The notes: generated by a model not told the origin, from the sequence alone. A stretch of DNA of 64,000 nt from an uncultured Lachnospiraceae bacterium (GCA_947384285.1 CANDGI010000010.1:1-64000); one strand, 5' to 3'; counted from the first letter of the stretch, positions 25,195 through 35,299 are shown. Made by a program: numbers and translations.

Positions 25195-26628
25195 ATGGCA
25201 ATGAGAATTATTATGGCAGTCTGCATGCTGCCGGTACTGCCGATTATGTTAGGGGCATGCTGGTTTCTGGCAGGCGAGAAGAATGGAACCCAGTTTGGAA
25301 TCACATTGTGGAAGGGGGCGGGGGATCAGCCCCAGGTATTGGAAATACAGAGGCTTTACAAAAGGGAGCTGCTGCGGGATACGTTTATCTGCCTGCTGCT
25401 GTTTTGCCTGGCGCTGCTGCCGGAGCATGAATCCCTGATGATAGCTGGAATGACAGTATGGATATTTTTTGCAGTTGCTTTTCTCATGCTTCCCTTTCAA
25501 AGGGCAAACAAAAGGATGAGGGAGCAGAAACAGGAGTATCTTGCATCCCTGCCCCAAGGAGAAATGGAAGGAAAGAGGGAGGAGATACTTGTGGATGTGA
25601 CAGCAGCCGGGGCGGATAAGCATAAGATATCCCAAAAAGGCTTGTATGCAGGATGCATATTTGCTCTGCTGGCTCCTGTTGCTGAAATTTTTTTATACCG
25701 CTTTTATCCCCGCCCATGGCTGCCAAAGCTTTGGGTTTGTGAACTGACATTGATATCCGTGGCCGGGGCGGCCTGGTGCTTTCCGCTGTTCCTTGCAATT
25801 TATGGGAAGCAGAGGACAAAGGTGTTCACTTATAACAGCCAGGTGAATATGCAGGTGGCAGGAATCCATAAGTTTTACCTGGGACGGTTCTGCACAGTTA
25901 TGGCCTGGCTGACAGGGGCTTTTTGCTGGGGAATGTTAGGCGCCTTTTATGTTCCTTCCCGATGGTTTTTAGGATTGGCGGCAGCCATAAGCATAATTTT
26001 TGGAACAGCCAGTATCATACTCATCTACCGCTATTGGCAAAAGATACAAAAGGCCAGCAGAAAATATTTAGCACAGGAGCCTTTGGTGGAAGAGGATGAT
26101 GACAAATATTGGATTTGGGGGATGTTTTACTATAATAAAAACGACAGCCGCAGGATGGTAGAGCAGCGGGCAGGCATTGGAACCACTTTCAATTTCGCCA
26201 GGCCGGGCATCAGATATGGCGTCATTTTAGCGGCGGTGCTGCTGATTGGGGGTACGCTGGGCATGTGTGGCTGGGTCATAGCAGAGGAATTTACTCCTGT
26301 CACTCTTTTTTATGAGGATGGAACCTTGACTGCAAAGCATTGGAAGAAGGTGTACCAAATTGACAGGGAGGATGTGAAGCAAGTGGTTTTGCTGGAAGAA
26401 GAACCGGAAATCAGGCGGAAAAGCGGAACTGGAATGAAAACCGTGAAAAAGGGGGATTTCTATAGTGACACATACCGGAGGGATTTCAAAGTATGCCTGA
26501 ATCCCCAGGAGCCGCCGTTTCTTATGGTTGAAAGCACAGATGGCAGATGGTATCTGCTGGGAGGAAGCGATGGGGAAGCAACCAGAGATATCCTGAATAA
26601 AATACAGCCCTGGCATCATATATTTTAG
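25195..26628 (+). CDS. DUF5808/DUF1648-like membrane protein
   Basis: A 477-residue membrane protein with about eight hydrophobic segments. A KYWIWGMFYYNKNDSRRMVEQ block near residue 304, continuing to FNFARP, resembles the DUF5808 signature. The C-terminal 100 residues look like a soluble beta-rich PH-like domain. It is likely regulated by the GntR protein just upstream. No biochemical function is known to me for this family. Start at 25195 follows AGGAGG. Confidence 0.7.
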   Translation: MAMRIIMAVCMLPVLPIMLGACWFLAGEKNGTQFGITLWKGAGDQPQVLEIQRLYKRELLRDTFICLLLFCLALLPEHESLMIAGMTVWIFFAVAFLMLPFQRANKRMREQKQEYLASLPQGEMEGKREEILVDVTAAGADKHKISQKGLYAGCIFALLAPVAEIFLYRFYPRPWLPKLWVCELTLISVAGAAWCFPLFLAIYGKQRTKVFTYNSQVNMQVAGIHKFYLGRFCTVMAWLTGAFCWGMLGAFYVPSRWFLGLAAAISIIFGTASIILIYRYWQKIQKASRKYLAQEPLVEEDDDKYWIWGMFYYNKNDSRRMVEQRAGIGTTFNFARPGIRYGVILAAVLLIGGTLGMCGWVIAEEFTPVTLFYEDGTLTAKHWKKVYQIDREDVKQVVLLEEEPEIRRKSGTGMKTVKKGDFYSDTYRRDFKVCLNPQEPPFLMVESTDGRWYLLGGSDGEATRDILNKIQPWHHIF

Positions 26629-26654
26629 GGAAATATCTATGGAGCATTCAATGG

Positions 26655-27401
26655 ATGAAGGGAAAACATATCTGGAAAAAATGTTTGGTTTTTGATTTGT
26701 GCTGTATCTGTCTTTTGTTTCTTATGGCTGCCACCGGGACTGGGAAGGGTGCGGAAATGAAGCGGGGCTTGGAAGCAGCAGCCAGGCGCCTGGAGGAGGT
26801 GCGGCAGGCGTCCAACCCTGCCAAGGAGGAACGTGCATCTACGGAGAAGAAAAAGATAGCCCTTACCTTTGATGATGGGCCGAATCCCCAATATACCCCG
26901 GAAATGCTTGCGGCATTAAAGGAACGGAATGTGAAGGCCACCTTCTTCCTCTTGGGGCAGGAGGTGGAAAAATATCCTGAGATTGTAAAACAGATTCAGG
27001 AGGAAGGGCACTTAATTGGAAATCATTCCTATAAGCACGAGCAGTTGAGCAAGCTTCCTATGGAACAGGCCTGCAGCCAGGTCAGCCGTACCAATGAATT
27101 GATTTATGGGATTACCGGCATCTATCCCTCTTATCTGCGTCCGCCTTTTGGCGATTGGCATGAAAAGCTGGATTGCGAGGTAAATATGGTTGAGGTGCTC
27201 TGGGATGTGGACACTTTAGACTGGTCCAGCCAAAACCATGCCAGGATTGTACAAAAGGTTCTTAAGAATGTACAGGAAAACGATATTATACTGATGCATG
27301 ACGGATATGAAACGTCTGTAACCGCAGCCAAAGAAATTATAGATACTTTGCAGAAGCAGGGGTATGAATTTGTCACTGTGGATCAGCTGCTGTTCGAGTG
27401 A
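26655..27401 (+). CDS. Secreted polysaccharide deacetylase (NodB domain)
   Basis: A 248-residue protein with an N-terminal membrane anchor or signal segment (LVFDLCCICLLFLMAA, residues 11-26) and a NodB deacetylase domain. The five motifs are visible: TFDDGP near 73, HSYKH near 124, RPPFGDW near 161, DVDTLDW near 182 and LMHDGY near 212. It probably deacetylates peptidoglycan or another envelope glycan on the outer face of the membrane. It starts 26 bp after the DUF5808-like gene and may be in the same operon. Confidence 0.88.
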   Translation: MKGKHIWKKCLVFDLCCICLLFLMAATGTGKGAEMKRGLEAAARRLEEVRQASNPAKEERASTEKKKIALTFDDGPNPQYTPEMLAALKERNVKATFFLLGQEVEKYPEIVKQIQEEGHLIGNHSYKHEQLSKLPMEQACSQVSRTNELIYGITGIYPSYLRPPFGDWHEKLDCEVNMVEVLWDVDTLDWSSQNHARIVQKVLKNVQENDIILMHDGYETSVTAAKEIIDTLQKQGYEFVTVDQLLFE

Positions 27402-27547
27402 TATCCATACAAATTTGCCTTCTTTTCCTGCAAAAATAACAAAAAGGCTTGCTTAGAAATATAGTATAATGAAAACATATGCAAAAGTGCCTGTGGGTTG
27501 GCATATGGCAAATTACAGTACGAAAAAAGTAAGCGAGGTTCAAAGTT

Positions 27548-28246
27548 ATGAAAATTGCAATATGTGACGACTGCCGTCAGGATGCTTTGGGGCTGAAAGC
27601 GCTGCTGAATGGCAGTCATGATGCAGTGCTTTATTCTGGCGCCAAACAGCTTTTGGAGGATGTGAAGAGCAGGAAGAAACGTTATGATCTGTATCTGATT
27701 GACATTTTTATGGATACGGTGAGCGGCCTTGAATTGGCAAGGCAGCTGCGGGAAGAGGTGGAGGATGCAGTTCTTTGCTTTATTTCTTCCAGTGACGAGT
27801 TTTATCGGGAGGCCTATGACCTGTATGCAGTGCAGTATCTTTTGAAACCAATCCGCCGGGAGAATCTGGAGCATTTGATTGAGTATGTATCCCAGAGGAT
27901 GGACAAGGACAAGGAGAATGCATTGTGGTTCCGCTGGCGCGGACAGGCAGGCGCGATTCCTTATGGGAAAATCCTCTATGTCAGCAGCAGGGAGCATACG
28001 GTATTTATTCATTGCAAAGGAGGGCGCGTGCAGGAATGCAGTGCAAAATTAAATGAGATTGCTGCGCAGATCTGCGGGGATGTATTTTCCAGATGCCACC
28101 AGAGCTTTATTGTCAATATGTACCAGGTCAGCAGCATGGATGGGAATGAGTTAATGGTTGGCGGCCAGAGCATCCCGGTGTCCAGGCGTTATTTGGCTGA
28201 TATCAGGAAACGTTATCAGGAAGTATTGTTTGAGGTGATGAGATAG
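27548..28246 (+). CDS. LytTR-type response regulator
   Basis: A 232-residue AgrA/LytR-like regulator. The receiver domain has acidic residues in ICDDC near 5-9, the phospho-acceptor Asp in YLIDIFMD near 56 and the Lys in LLKPIRRE near 102. The LytTR DNA-binding domain fills the last 100 residues (SSREHTVFIH near 150, FSRCHQSFIVNM near 183). Its TAG overlaps the GTG start of the kinase gene. No agrB or agrD-like gene was seen nearby. Confidence 0.9.
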   Translation: MKIAICDDCRQDALGLKALLNGSHDAVLYSGAKQLLEDVKSRKKRYDLYLIDIFMDTVSGLELARQLREEVEDAVLCFISSSDEFYREAYDLYAVQYLLKPIRRENLEHLIEYVSQRMDKDKENALWFRWRGQAGAIPYGKILYVSSREHTVFIHCKGGRVQECSAKLNEIAAQICGDVFSRCHQSFIVNMYQVSSMDGNELMVGGQSIPVSRRYLADIRKRYQEVLFEVMR

Positions 28247-29640
28247 TGGAAGTTACATTGCTTAAAGAACTATCAATTATATGGTCCCTGTGCCATATCC
28301 TCATTCTTTTTATTTTGCTTTACCGTTCGAAATATTCGCAGAAGAAAACCTTTTTTCTCACATGCATATTTATGGGTCCTTTGATAGTGCTGAATTTATT
28401 AGGAGTTATTTTTCTGGGGATAGAGCGGATGGGGCAGATATTTGTGCTAACCTGTACCCTTCCCAGCCTGGTTTTTTACTATTTGATTTCCCAAGATCGG
28501 AAATGGAGGTTTCTGTTTACATTCTGCCTTGCAGATACAGCAGCTTACTGGGTGATTATTGTAACCAACATTTTGAACTGGTATTTTGGGATGGGAAAGG
28601 ATGTTGTTATTTTTGCAGGCAGATTGGCGTTGTTTCCTATACTGGAGTGGGTAGCGGTACGGTTCTTGAGGAAGCCCTACCTGGAATTGCAGACGGCTGT
28701 TCCCAAAGGATGGGGTTTTTTTGCAGTGATGTCTGCATTTTATTATGTCCTGCTTATTGCGGCAGTTAATTTTCCCGTTAGCATTGTAAAAAGGCCGGAA
28801 GATATGCCTGTGATGATTTTGATTCTGATTTTGATGCCCCTGACTTATCTTACCATTTTCGCATCCCTTTACCGGCAGCTTCTGCTTTACCGGAAAGGAC
28901 AGGAGGAGCGTATCTGGCAGGAGCAGAGGCGCCAGATGGAAGCCCGGCTGGAAAACCAGGAGCGTATCCGCAGGCTGAAGCACGACATGAAGGCTCATAC
29001 CATCACCTTGTCCGGCCTGCTTGCCTCCGGGGAGATAGAGGAAGCCCAGAGCTATATGTGGAATATGGTTTATGAGTATGACCAGGAGACGTCACGGCAG
29101 AATATCTGCAGCAATGCTTATCTGAACTCTGTGTTCAGCCATTTTGTCCAGAGATTTGAAAAAATAGATGCCGAATTAGAGCTGGATATCCAGATAGGAG
29201 AAGAGGAACTTCCGTTTATGGAACTGTGCCAGATTATTTCCAATGGCCTGGAAAACAGCTGGGATGCTTTGCAGGAGCTGCCTTTACGGAAAAGGAAGGC
29301 GTCTTTGGAGATGCGTTACAGCAAGGAGTACCTGCTCATCCGCATGAGGAACCGCTGCAAAACAGGATTTTACGTGAAGAAAGGAGATTTGCCCGCCAGC
29401 AGCAAGCAGGGGCCGGAACATGGATTTGGGCTGCGGACAATCCAGGATGCTGCCAGAAAACTGGAAGGGGACATGATTTGCTACACAAAGGAAGGGTATT
29501 TCCTGGTGGATGTGATGATAAAGGCTGTGCGTGAGAACCCTGATGTGATTGTTTTTTCAGAGAGAAAGAAACAGGTGACGAATGGTTCAGAACGTGGTAT
29601 GATGGAAGCTGACAATAAGGCCGGCACGCCATCGGAATAA
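28246..29640 (+). CDS. AgrC-like sensor histidine kinase (GHKL ATPase)
   Basis: A 464-residue kinase with about six membrane helices (residues 10-215) and a C-terminal kinase core. The phospho-His is in RRLKHDMKAH near 247, the N box in SNGLENSWDAL near 330 and the G box in HGFGLRTIQD near 390. It starts with GTG overlapping the regulator stop, so the pair is coupled. The signal is unknown; AgrC-type kinases usually sense peptides. Confidence 0.88.
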   Translation: MEVTLLKELSIIWSLCHILILFILLYRSKYSQKKTFFLTCIFMGPLIVLNLLGVIFLGIERMGQIFVLTCTLPSLVFYYLISQDRKWRFLFTFCLADTAAYWVIIVTNILNWYFGMGKDVVIFAGRLALFPILEWVAVRFLRKPYLELQTAVPKGWGFFAVMSAFYYVLLIAAVNFPVSIVKRPEDMPVMILILILMPLTYLTIFASLYRQLLLYRKGQEERIWQEQRRQMEARLENQERIRRLKHDMKAHTITLSGLLASGEIEEAQSYMWNMVYEYDQETSRQNICSNAYLNSVFSHFVQRFEKIDAELELDIQIGEEELPFMELCQIISNGLENSWDALQELPLRKRKASLEMRYSKEYLLIRMRNRCKTGFYVKKGDLPASSKQGPEHGFGLRTIQDAARKLEGDMICYTKEGYFLVDVMIKAVRENPDVIVFSERKKQVTNGSERGMMEADNKAGTPSE

Positions 29641-29701
29641 ATCGCATTATGCAGGGAGTGCTGGCTGGAAACGCAGATAGATAAGATTAAGGAGGAACCT
29701 T

Positions 29702-31021
29702 ATGGACTTATTTGATTATATGAGGGAGCAGAATCAGCAAAAGGAATCTCCCTTGGCCAGCCGCCTGCGCCCTGTACGGTTAGAAGAGGTAGCGGGACAG
29801 CAGCATATAATAGGAAAAGATAAGCTTTTGTACCGCGCCATACAGGCAGACAAACTCAGCTCTATTATTTTTTACGGGCCGCCCGGAACAGGGAAAACCA
29901 CCCTTGCCAAAGTGATTGCCAATACCACCAGCGCAGAATTTACCCAGATTAATGCAACCTCCGCTGGCAAAAAGGATATGGAAGAGGTGGTGCGCCAGGC
30001 AAAGGACAACCAGGGAATGTACGGAAAAAAGACCATTTTGTTTATTGATGAGATCCATCGCTTTAATAAATCGCAGCAGGATTATCTTCTGCCCTTTGTG
30101 GAGGATGGCACAATCGTTCTGATTGGAGCCACCACAGAAAATCCCTATTTCGAGGTCAACGGGGCTTTGCTTTCCCGGTCTGTTATTTTTGAATTGAAGC
30201 CGCTGGAGAAAGAGGATATCAAGGCAATCCTCCAGCGCGCTGTCACCGATAAAGAAAAGGGAATGGGAAGCTATGATGCCGTGGTTGCCAAAGACGCTCT
30301 GGAGTTTTTAGCCGATGTGGCAAACGGGGATGCAAGGGCGGCTTTAACTGCTATTGAGCTGGGTGTGCTTACCACCCCCCGCAGTGAGGATGGGAAGATC
30401 CACATTACATTGGAAGTGGCTTCAGAATGCATTCAGAAAAGGGTTGTCCAGTATGACAAGACAGGAGATAACCACTACGACACCATTTCTGCTTTTATCA
30501 AAAGCATGCGTGGCTCGGACCCGGATGCAGCCGTCTATTATCTTGCAAAAATGCTTTATGCTGGAGAAGATATCAAGTTCATTGCCAGGCGCATTATGAT
30601 TTGCGCTTCTGAGGATGTGGGGAATGCAGACCCCAATGCGTTGGTGCTTGCAGTCAGTGCTGCCCAGGCAGTGGAGCGGATTGGCATGCCGGAAGCGCAG
30701 CTTATCCTTTCCCAGGCAGTCACCTATGTGGCCAGTGCGCCCAAAAGCAACGCCTCCTGCTTGGCCATCGGCCGTGCCATGGAGATTGTAAAAACCACAA
30801 AGACTGCCCCTGTTCCCGTGCACCTGCAGGATTCCCATTACAAAGGAGCGCAGAAGCTAGGCCACGGCCAGGGCTACCTCTATGCCCACGATTTCCCCAA
30901 CCACTATGTAAAACAACAATATCTGCCGGATGGCTTAACAGAAGAAAAATTCTACGAGCCTGCCGAGAATGGATATGAAAAGCAGATAAAATCCCACCTG
31001 CAGTTTTTAAGAGAAAATTGA
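29702..31021 (+). CDS. rarA: Replication-associated recombination AAA ATPase (MgsA/RarA)
   Basis: A 439-residue clamp-loader-like ATPase that acts at stalled replication forks. Walker A FYGPPGTGKTTLAK lies near residue 58, Walker B LFIDEIHRFNKSQQD near 115, sensor 1 IGATTENP near 142, and the C-terminal tetramerisation part has the conserved YKGAQKLGHG block near 377. Start at 29702 follows AAGGAGG. No operon partner is evident. Confidence 0.93.
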   Translation: MDLFDYMREQNQQKESPLASRLRPVRLEEVAGQQHIIGKDKLLYRAIQADKLSSIIFYGPPGTGKTTLAKVIANTTSAEFTQINATSAGKKDMEEVVRQAKDNQGMYGKKTILFIDEIHRFNKSQQDYLLPFVEDGTIVLIGATTENPYFEVNGALLSRSVIFELKPLEKEDIKAILQRAVTDKEKGMGSYDAVVAKDALEFLADVANGDARAALTAIELGVLTTPRSEDGKIHITLEVASECIQKRVVQYDKTGDNHYDTISAFIKSMRGSDPDAAVYYLAKMLYAGEDIKFIARRIMICASEDVGNADPNALVLAVSAAQAVERIGMPEAQLILSQAVTYVASAPKSNASCLAIGRAMEIVKTTKTAPVPVHLQDSHYKGAQKLGHGQGYLYAHDFPNHYVKQQYLPDGLTEEKFYEPAENGYEKQIKSHLQFLREN

Positions 31022-31329
31022 AAATAAGAGTATTGAAAAAATGCCATTGATAATGGGGTGCAGGAGGATCTTCTGGCATGGTTCCTCCAAGTTCTTTTAT
31101 TGTCTGGCGTACTTTTGCGCCTGCTTCATAGTGGGTTTGGTTTGCGGCATCTTTCCCGATAATGTGTTCTTTATAAGAGAAATTATTAAAAACGAAGCTG
31201 AAAAATTCCGCATCCGAAGATAAAACGTCTGTTTTCCTCTTTCCATTTCTGAAAAAAGGACATAAGAACTATCTTATACAAAAATGGTCTTTCCTGTGCG
31301 GACAAGTGTAAAGATGTGAAAGAAAATGC
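31022..31329. other. Non-coding spacer after rarA
   Basis: No gene with an RBS and family signature was found. A 60-codon frame at 31041-31223 has no RBS and an unconvincing sequence. A short inverted repeat GGAGGA..TCCTCC lies near 31066-31090. Confidence 0.5.
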
Positions 31330-31358
31330 TTTACAATTTGAAAAGAATAGTGCATAAT
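31330..31358 (+). promoter_or_regulatory. SigA-type promoter for the aminotransferase operon
   Basis: TTTACA at 31330-31335 and CATAAT at 31353-31358 are separated by 17 bp, about 80 bp before the start codon. Confidence 0.65.
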
Positions 31359-31440
31359 AGGAAAGGTTGAGTAAAAATGAAAGATAAGTTCAATAAGGAT
31401 GTTTGACAGTCCAAGAAGATAAGTTCAGGAGGAATGAGAT

Positions 31441-32754
31441 ATGCAGTCATATCAGGAAATGAGCAGGGAAGAGTTATTGAAAGAAAAGACAGCATTGGAA
31501 GCTGCTTACAGGAAATATGCGGCAAGCGGATTGAAACTGGATATGTCCAGGGGAAAGCCCTCAGCGGAACAGTTGGATTTGTCTATGGGAATGATGGATG
31601 TATTGGGCAGCGATATGGATTTGAGCTGTGAGGATGGGACGGATTGCCGGAATTACGGTGTTTTGGATGGAATTCAGGAAGCAAAAGTGCTGCTTGGGGA
31701 TATGATCGAATGCCATCCAGATAACATTATTATTTATGGGAATTCCAGCCTCAATGTTATGTACGATACCGTTTCAAGATCTATGACCCATGGAGTCATG
31801 GGAAATACCCCCTGGTGCAAGCTGGATAAAGTGAAGTTCTTATGTCCGGTGCCAGGCTATGACAGGCATTTTACAATAACAGAATATTTTGGGATAGAGA
31901 TGATAAACGTGCCCATGCTTCCCACCGGCCCGGATATGGATATGGTGGAAGATTTAGTCAGCAAGGATGAGGCAATCAAGGCAATCTGGTGTGTGCCGAA
32001 ATATTCCAATCCCCAGGGAATCACATACTCGGATGAGACTGTCCGCCGTTTTGCAAGGTTAAAGCCGGCGGCAAAAGATTTCCGTATTTACTGGGACAAT
32101 GCTTATGGGGTGCATCATCTGTATGATATTGACCAGGATAACCTGGTGGAAATTCTGGCAGAGTGCAAACGGGCAGGGAATCCGGATATGGTTTACAAGT
32201 TCTGCTCCACGTCCAAAATCAGTTTTCCAGGATCCGGCGTTGCAGCGATTGCCACATCTGCCAATAACCTGGTGGAAATCAGGGAACAGATGCAGGTAGC
32301 AACCATTGGGCATGATAAGGTAAACCAGCTTCGCCATGTAAGGTTCTTCAAAGATATTTACGGCATGACAGAGCATATGCGCAAGCATGCAGATATTCTG
32401 CGCCCAAAATTTGAAATGATTATTGATAAATTTGAAAGTGAGCTGAAAGGGCGGGATGCAGGAACCTGGATTGCGCCAAAGGGCGGGTATTTTATAGCAT
32501 TTGAGGCATTGGAAGGCTGTGCAAAGGCAATTGTTGCAAAAGCGAAAAAAGCAGGTGTAACGATGACCCCGGCTGGGGCGCCGTACCCTTATGGAAAAGA
32601 TCCAAAAGACAGCACCATCCGTATTGCGCCAACCTATCCGACCCTGGATGATTTGAAGATTGCAACTGATATTTTCGTAATCTGCGTGAAGCTGGTGACG
32701 ATTGATAAGATGTTAGCTGGCAAGCCGGCGAAGCAGGGAAAGGATGGAAAATAA
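31441..32754 (+). CDS. PLP-dependent aminotransferase (class I, MocR-type fold)
   Basis: A 437-residue fold-type I aminotransferase. LKLDMSRGKPSAEQLDLSMG near residue 35, the NPQG substrate loop in KYSNPQGITYSDE near 190, the Asp in IYWDNAYGVHH near 222 and the PLP Lys in STSKISFPGSG near 260 are visible. The pattern fits the putative aspartate-aminotransferase group related to MocR C-terminal domains (without a DNA-binding domain). Start at 31441 follows AGGAGG. Substrate is unconfirmed. Confidence 0.85.
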   Translation: MQSYQEMSREELLKEKTALEAAYRKYAASGLKLDMSRGKPSAEQLDLSMGMMDVLGSDMDLSCEDGTDCRNYGVLDGIQEAKVLLGDMIECHPDNIIIYGNSSLNVMYDTVSRSMTHGVMGNTPWCKLDKVKFLCPVPGYDRHFTITEYFGIEMINVPMLPTGPDMDMVEDLVSKDEAIKAIWCVPKYSNPQGITYSDETVRRFARLKPAAKDFRIYWDNAYGVHHLYDIDQDNLVEILAECKRAGNPDMVYKFCSTSKISFPGSGVAAIATSANNLVEIREQMQVATIGHDKVNQLRHVRFFKDIYGMTEHMRKHADILRPKFEMIIDKFESELKGRDAGTWIAPKGGYFIAFEALEGCAKAIVAKAKKAGVTMTPAGAPYPYGKDPKDSTIRIAPTYPTLDDLKIATDIFVICVKLVTIDKMLAGKPAKQGKDGK

Positions 32755-32760
32755 AAGGAA

Positions 32761-33414
32761 ATGGAAGTACCCGAAAAATTTAATGAAGGCGTGACCAGTT
32801 GGGAAACGGTTATTTTCCTATATAATTCGGCTTTGAAGGAAGTGGGTACCAAAGTTGATATTTTGAATGATGAATTTCGACATGTACATAAGTACAACCC
32901 GATTGAATATGTAAAATCCAGGATTAAGTCTCCAGAGAGCATTGTAAAGAAGTTAAAGCGCCATGGATATGAGAGCACCATTGACAATATGGTAAAGCAT
33001 ATCAATGATATTGCAGGAATCCGGGTTGTATGTTCTTTCACTTCCGATATATACCGGCTGGCGGAAATGATTGGCAGACAAAATGACTTGACAGTAGTTT
33101 CAATCAAAGATTACATTAAGAACCCTAAGGAAAGCGGATATAAAAGCTACCATATGCTGGTAACCGTCCCCATATTTTTGAGCAACGGCGTTGTGGATAC
33201 CAAGGTGGAAATCCAAATCAGAACCATAGCCATGGATTTTTGGGCAAGCTTAGAGCATAAAATTTATTATAAATTTGAAGGAAACGCGCCGGAGTACATC
33301 AGCAGGGATTTGCAGGAATGCGCAGGGATTGTGTCTATGCTGGATGCAAAGATGCTTTCCTTGAATGAGGCGATTATACAGGCAAAAGAGCAGCAGAAGG
33401 TGAAGGAAGAGTGA
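32761..33414 (+). CDS. Small alarmone synthetase (RelA/SpoT domain)
   Basis: A 217-residue single-domain (p)ppGpp synthetase of the RelQ/YjbM type. RIKSPESIVKKLKRHG near residue 60, DIAGIRVVC near 85, KESGYKSYH near 128 and EIQIRTIAMDFWASLEHKI near 152-170 are the synthetase motifs. No hydrolase or regulatory domains are present. It lies 6 bp after the aminotransferase gene, and its stop overlaps the GTG of the MBL gene by 4 bp, so the three are probably one operon. Confidence 0.92.
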   Translation: MEVPEKFNEGVTSWETVIFLYNSALKEVGTKVDILNDEFRHVHKYNPIEYVKSRIKSPESIVKKLKRHGYESTIDNMVKHINDIAGIRVVCSFTSDIYRLAEMIGRQNDLTVVSIKDYIKNPKESGYKSYHMLVTVPIFLSNGVVDTKVEIQIRTIAMDFWASLEHKIYYKFEGNAPEYISRDLQECAGIVSMLDAKMLSLNEAIIQAKEQQKVKEE

Positions 33415-34274
33415 AGGTAACCATATTAACGGAAAATACAGTATATAAGCGGAAGCTTTTGGGGGAGCACGGCCTGTCCCTGCTGCTGGAAACACAGGGG
33501 AAACGATTCCTGTTTGATATGGGGCAGAGCGATGTTTTTTTGCAGAACGCTGGAACAATGAAGGTTGATTTGGAAGCGCTGGATGGGATTATTTTAAGCC
33601 ACGGCCATTACGACCATTGCGGCGGGATGCAGTACTGGGCAAGAAAGCAGGAAACATCCCCAGGCAGTAATCCCAGGATTCCTATTTATATTAATAGAAA
33701 GGCTTTTGATAAAAAGTATTCCCAGCATCCAGCCACAGGGGAAATGCTGTTCAGCGGAATTCCAGAGGAAGCAGAAGCATGGATGCAGGAAAAGGGGAAG
33801 CTTATCTTTCCAGAGGATGGATACGGCCAGGCATCAGAGAATGTATATTTTCTGTCACAGGTTCCTTGCGTGACGGATTTTGAATCCATTCCCGCAAGCT
33901 TCTGGAAAGAAGCCCATGATTCTTCGGAACATGAATTTTCCCCAGACACTATGGAGGATGAGCAGATGCTGGTCATCCGGGAGGAACAAGGCTTGTGCGT
34001 ATTTACTGGATGCGCCCATCCCGGCATTGTAAACTGCCTGCGGTATGTACAGTCCTGTTTCCAAGGCGAGCATATCCACAGCCTTGTGGCAGGGATGCAC
34101 CTGAAAGGATGCAGACCTGGGCAGCTTCAAAAGACCCTTGCATTCCTAAAAGAACTGGACATAGATGTGGTCATTCCCCTGCATTGCACCGGAATGATCG
34201 CCATTGCCGCCATCAAGGAAGCATTAGGGGAACGGTGTGTACTGGCGGAAGTGGGAAAGAAGGTAACACTGTAA
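33411..34274 (+). CDS. MBL-fold metallo-hydrolase
   Basis: A 287-residue metallo-beta-lactamase fold protein. The metal motif SHGHYDHCGG is near residue 64, with further His residues in TGCAHPGIV near 200 and PLHCTG near 262. The overall pattern resembles the group annotated as beta-ribofuranosylaminobenzene 5'-phosphate synthase-like or AIM-type hydrolases. It starts with GTG in a 4-bp overlap with the alarmone synthetase gene. Substrate unknown. Confidence 0.85.
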   Translation: MKVTILTENTVYKRKLLGEHGLSLLLETQGKRFLFDMGQSDVFLQNAGTMKVDLEALDGIILSHGHYDHCGGMQYWARKQETSPGSNPRIPIYINRKAFDKKYSQHPATGEMLFSGIPEEAEAWMQEKGKLIFPEDGYGQASENVYFLSQVPCVTDFESIPASFWKEAHDSSEHEFSPDTMEDEQMLVIREEQGLCVFTGCAHPGIVNCLRYVQSCFQGEHIHSLVAGMHLKGCRPGQLQKTLAFLKELDIDVVIPLHCTGMIAIAAIKEALGERCVLAEVGKKVTL

Positions 34275-34284
34275 GGAAAATATA

Positions 34285-34350
34285 TTGACAGAAGTGAATA
34301 AAGTGTTATAGAGGGGATGGCGGTTCACCTAGAATTGCCATCCCCATTTT
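34285..34350 (+). terminator. Hairpin terminator, with a promoter-like sequence just before it
   Basis: GGGGATGGC (34313-34321) pairs with GCCATCCCC (34337-34345), followed by ATTTTC. TTGACA (34285-34290) and TATAGA (34307-34312) with 16-bp spacing sit directly upstream and could start a short RNA or the downstream operon. The rest of the 300-bp gap to 34575 contains two similar AT-rich stretches (each with ATTTCCGTCCC) and no gene. Confidence 0.6.
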
Positions 34351-34575
34351 CAGCCATGTTCAAAAGATGATTTGTTATATTTCCGTCCCCATCCAAAAAT
34401 AAAAATAACCAAAACGCTCCCTCGCAGTTTGCATGCAAAAGGGCACTCCCGCATTTCCGTCCCTATCCAGAGATAAAAATTTTTCCACGTTAAGGAAAAT
34501 TTAAGGAATTCATTGACTTTTATTTCTGAAATCACCCTTATAATATCTGTAAGAAAAACGCAAGGAGAAAAAGAC

Positions 34576-35289
34576 ATGGAACAACAGGAACAGCAGACCA
34601 TTTTAGTAGTGGACGACAACAAAGAGATTGTGTTTTCCTTAGGGAAACTTCTGGAATATGAAGGATACCGGATTTTAAAGGCCTATGATGGACTGGAAGC
34701 CTTGGATATGCTGGCGGATAACGATGTGGATTTAATTCTCTTGGATGTGATGATGCCTAGGCTGAACGGCTTGTCGGCTCTGATGAAGATAAGGGAAAAG
34801 AACAAAATCCCAGTCATCATCCTTTCCGCAAAGACCGAGGAGAGCGATAAGGTTTCCGGCCTTGTGATGGGAGCGGACGATTATATTGCCAAGCCTTATA
34901 ACCCGGCGGAATTGACTGCCCGGGTGGCGGCACAGCTTCGGCGCTACCATACCTGGGGCGGCAGCGCGCCGAAAGCCCAGGAAGACCAGATTGTAAATGG
35001 AAGCCTGGTGCTGGACCGGAAAAGCAAAAAAGCCATTGTAGATGGCGCGGAGGTGAAGCTTACCGCTACGGAATACAAAATATTAGAGCTTTTGATGGAA
35101 CATCCCGGGCAGGTGTTTTCCGCAGAGAAAATTTATGAGAGGGTTTGGAAGGAGGCAGCCAGCTATACGGTGGAAAATACGGTTATGGTACATATCCGCC
35201 ATATCCGGGAGAAATTGGAGATAGACACGAAAAATCCAAAATATGTAAAGGTGGTGTGGGGCATTGGATATAAAATGGAAAAATATTAA
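34576..35289 (+). CDS. OmpR/PhoB-type response regulator
   Basis: A 237-residue two-component regulator. The receiver has VVDDN near 12, phospho-Asp in LILLDVMMPRLNG near 57 and KPYNPAEL near 107; the winged-helix DNA-binding domain has LTATEYKILELLMEHPG near 165 and VMVHIRHIREKLE near 210. The GLVMGADDYIAKPYNPAEL block looks like that of VanR-type regulators. ATG at 34576 follows AAGGAGAAAAAG. The partner kinase gene follows directly. A link to the VanG-type cluster 13 kb upstream is only a suggestion. Confidence 0.9.
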   Translation: MEQQEQQTILVVDDNKEIVFSLGKLLEYEGYRILKAYDGLEALDMLADNDVDLILLDVMMPRLNGLSALMKIREKNKIPVIILSAKTEESDKVSGLVMGADDYIAKPYNPAELTARVAAQLRRYHTWGGSAPKAQEDQIVNGSLVLDRKSKKAIVDGAEVKLTATEYKILELLMEHPGQVFSAEKIYERVWKEAASYTVENTVMVHIRHIREKLEIDTKNPKYVKVVWGIGYKMEKY

Positions 35290-35299
35290 GCAATGGAAA

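Noticed and set aside
31041..31223. 60-codon hydrophobic frame after rarA
   Set aside because: No ribosome-binding site, poor composition and no recognisable family.
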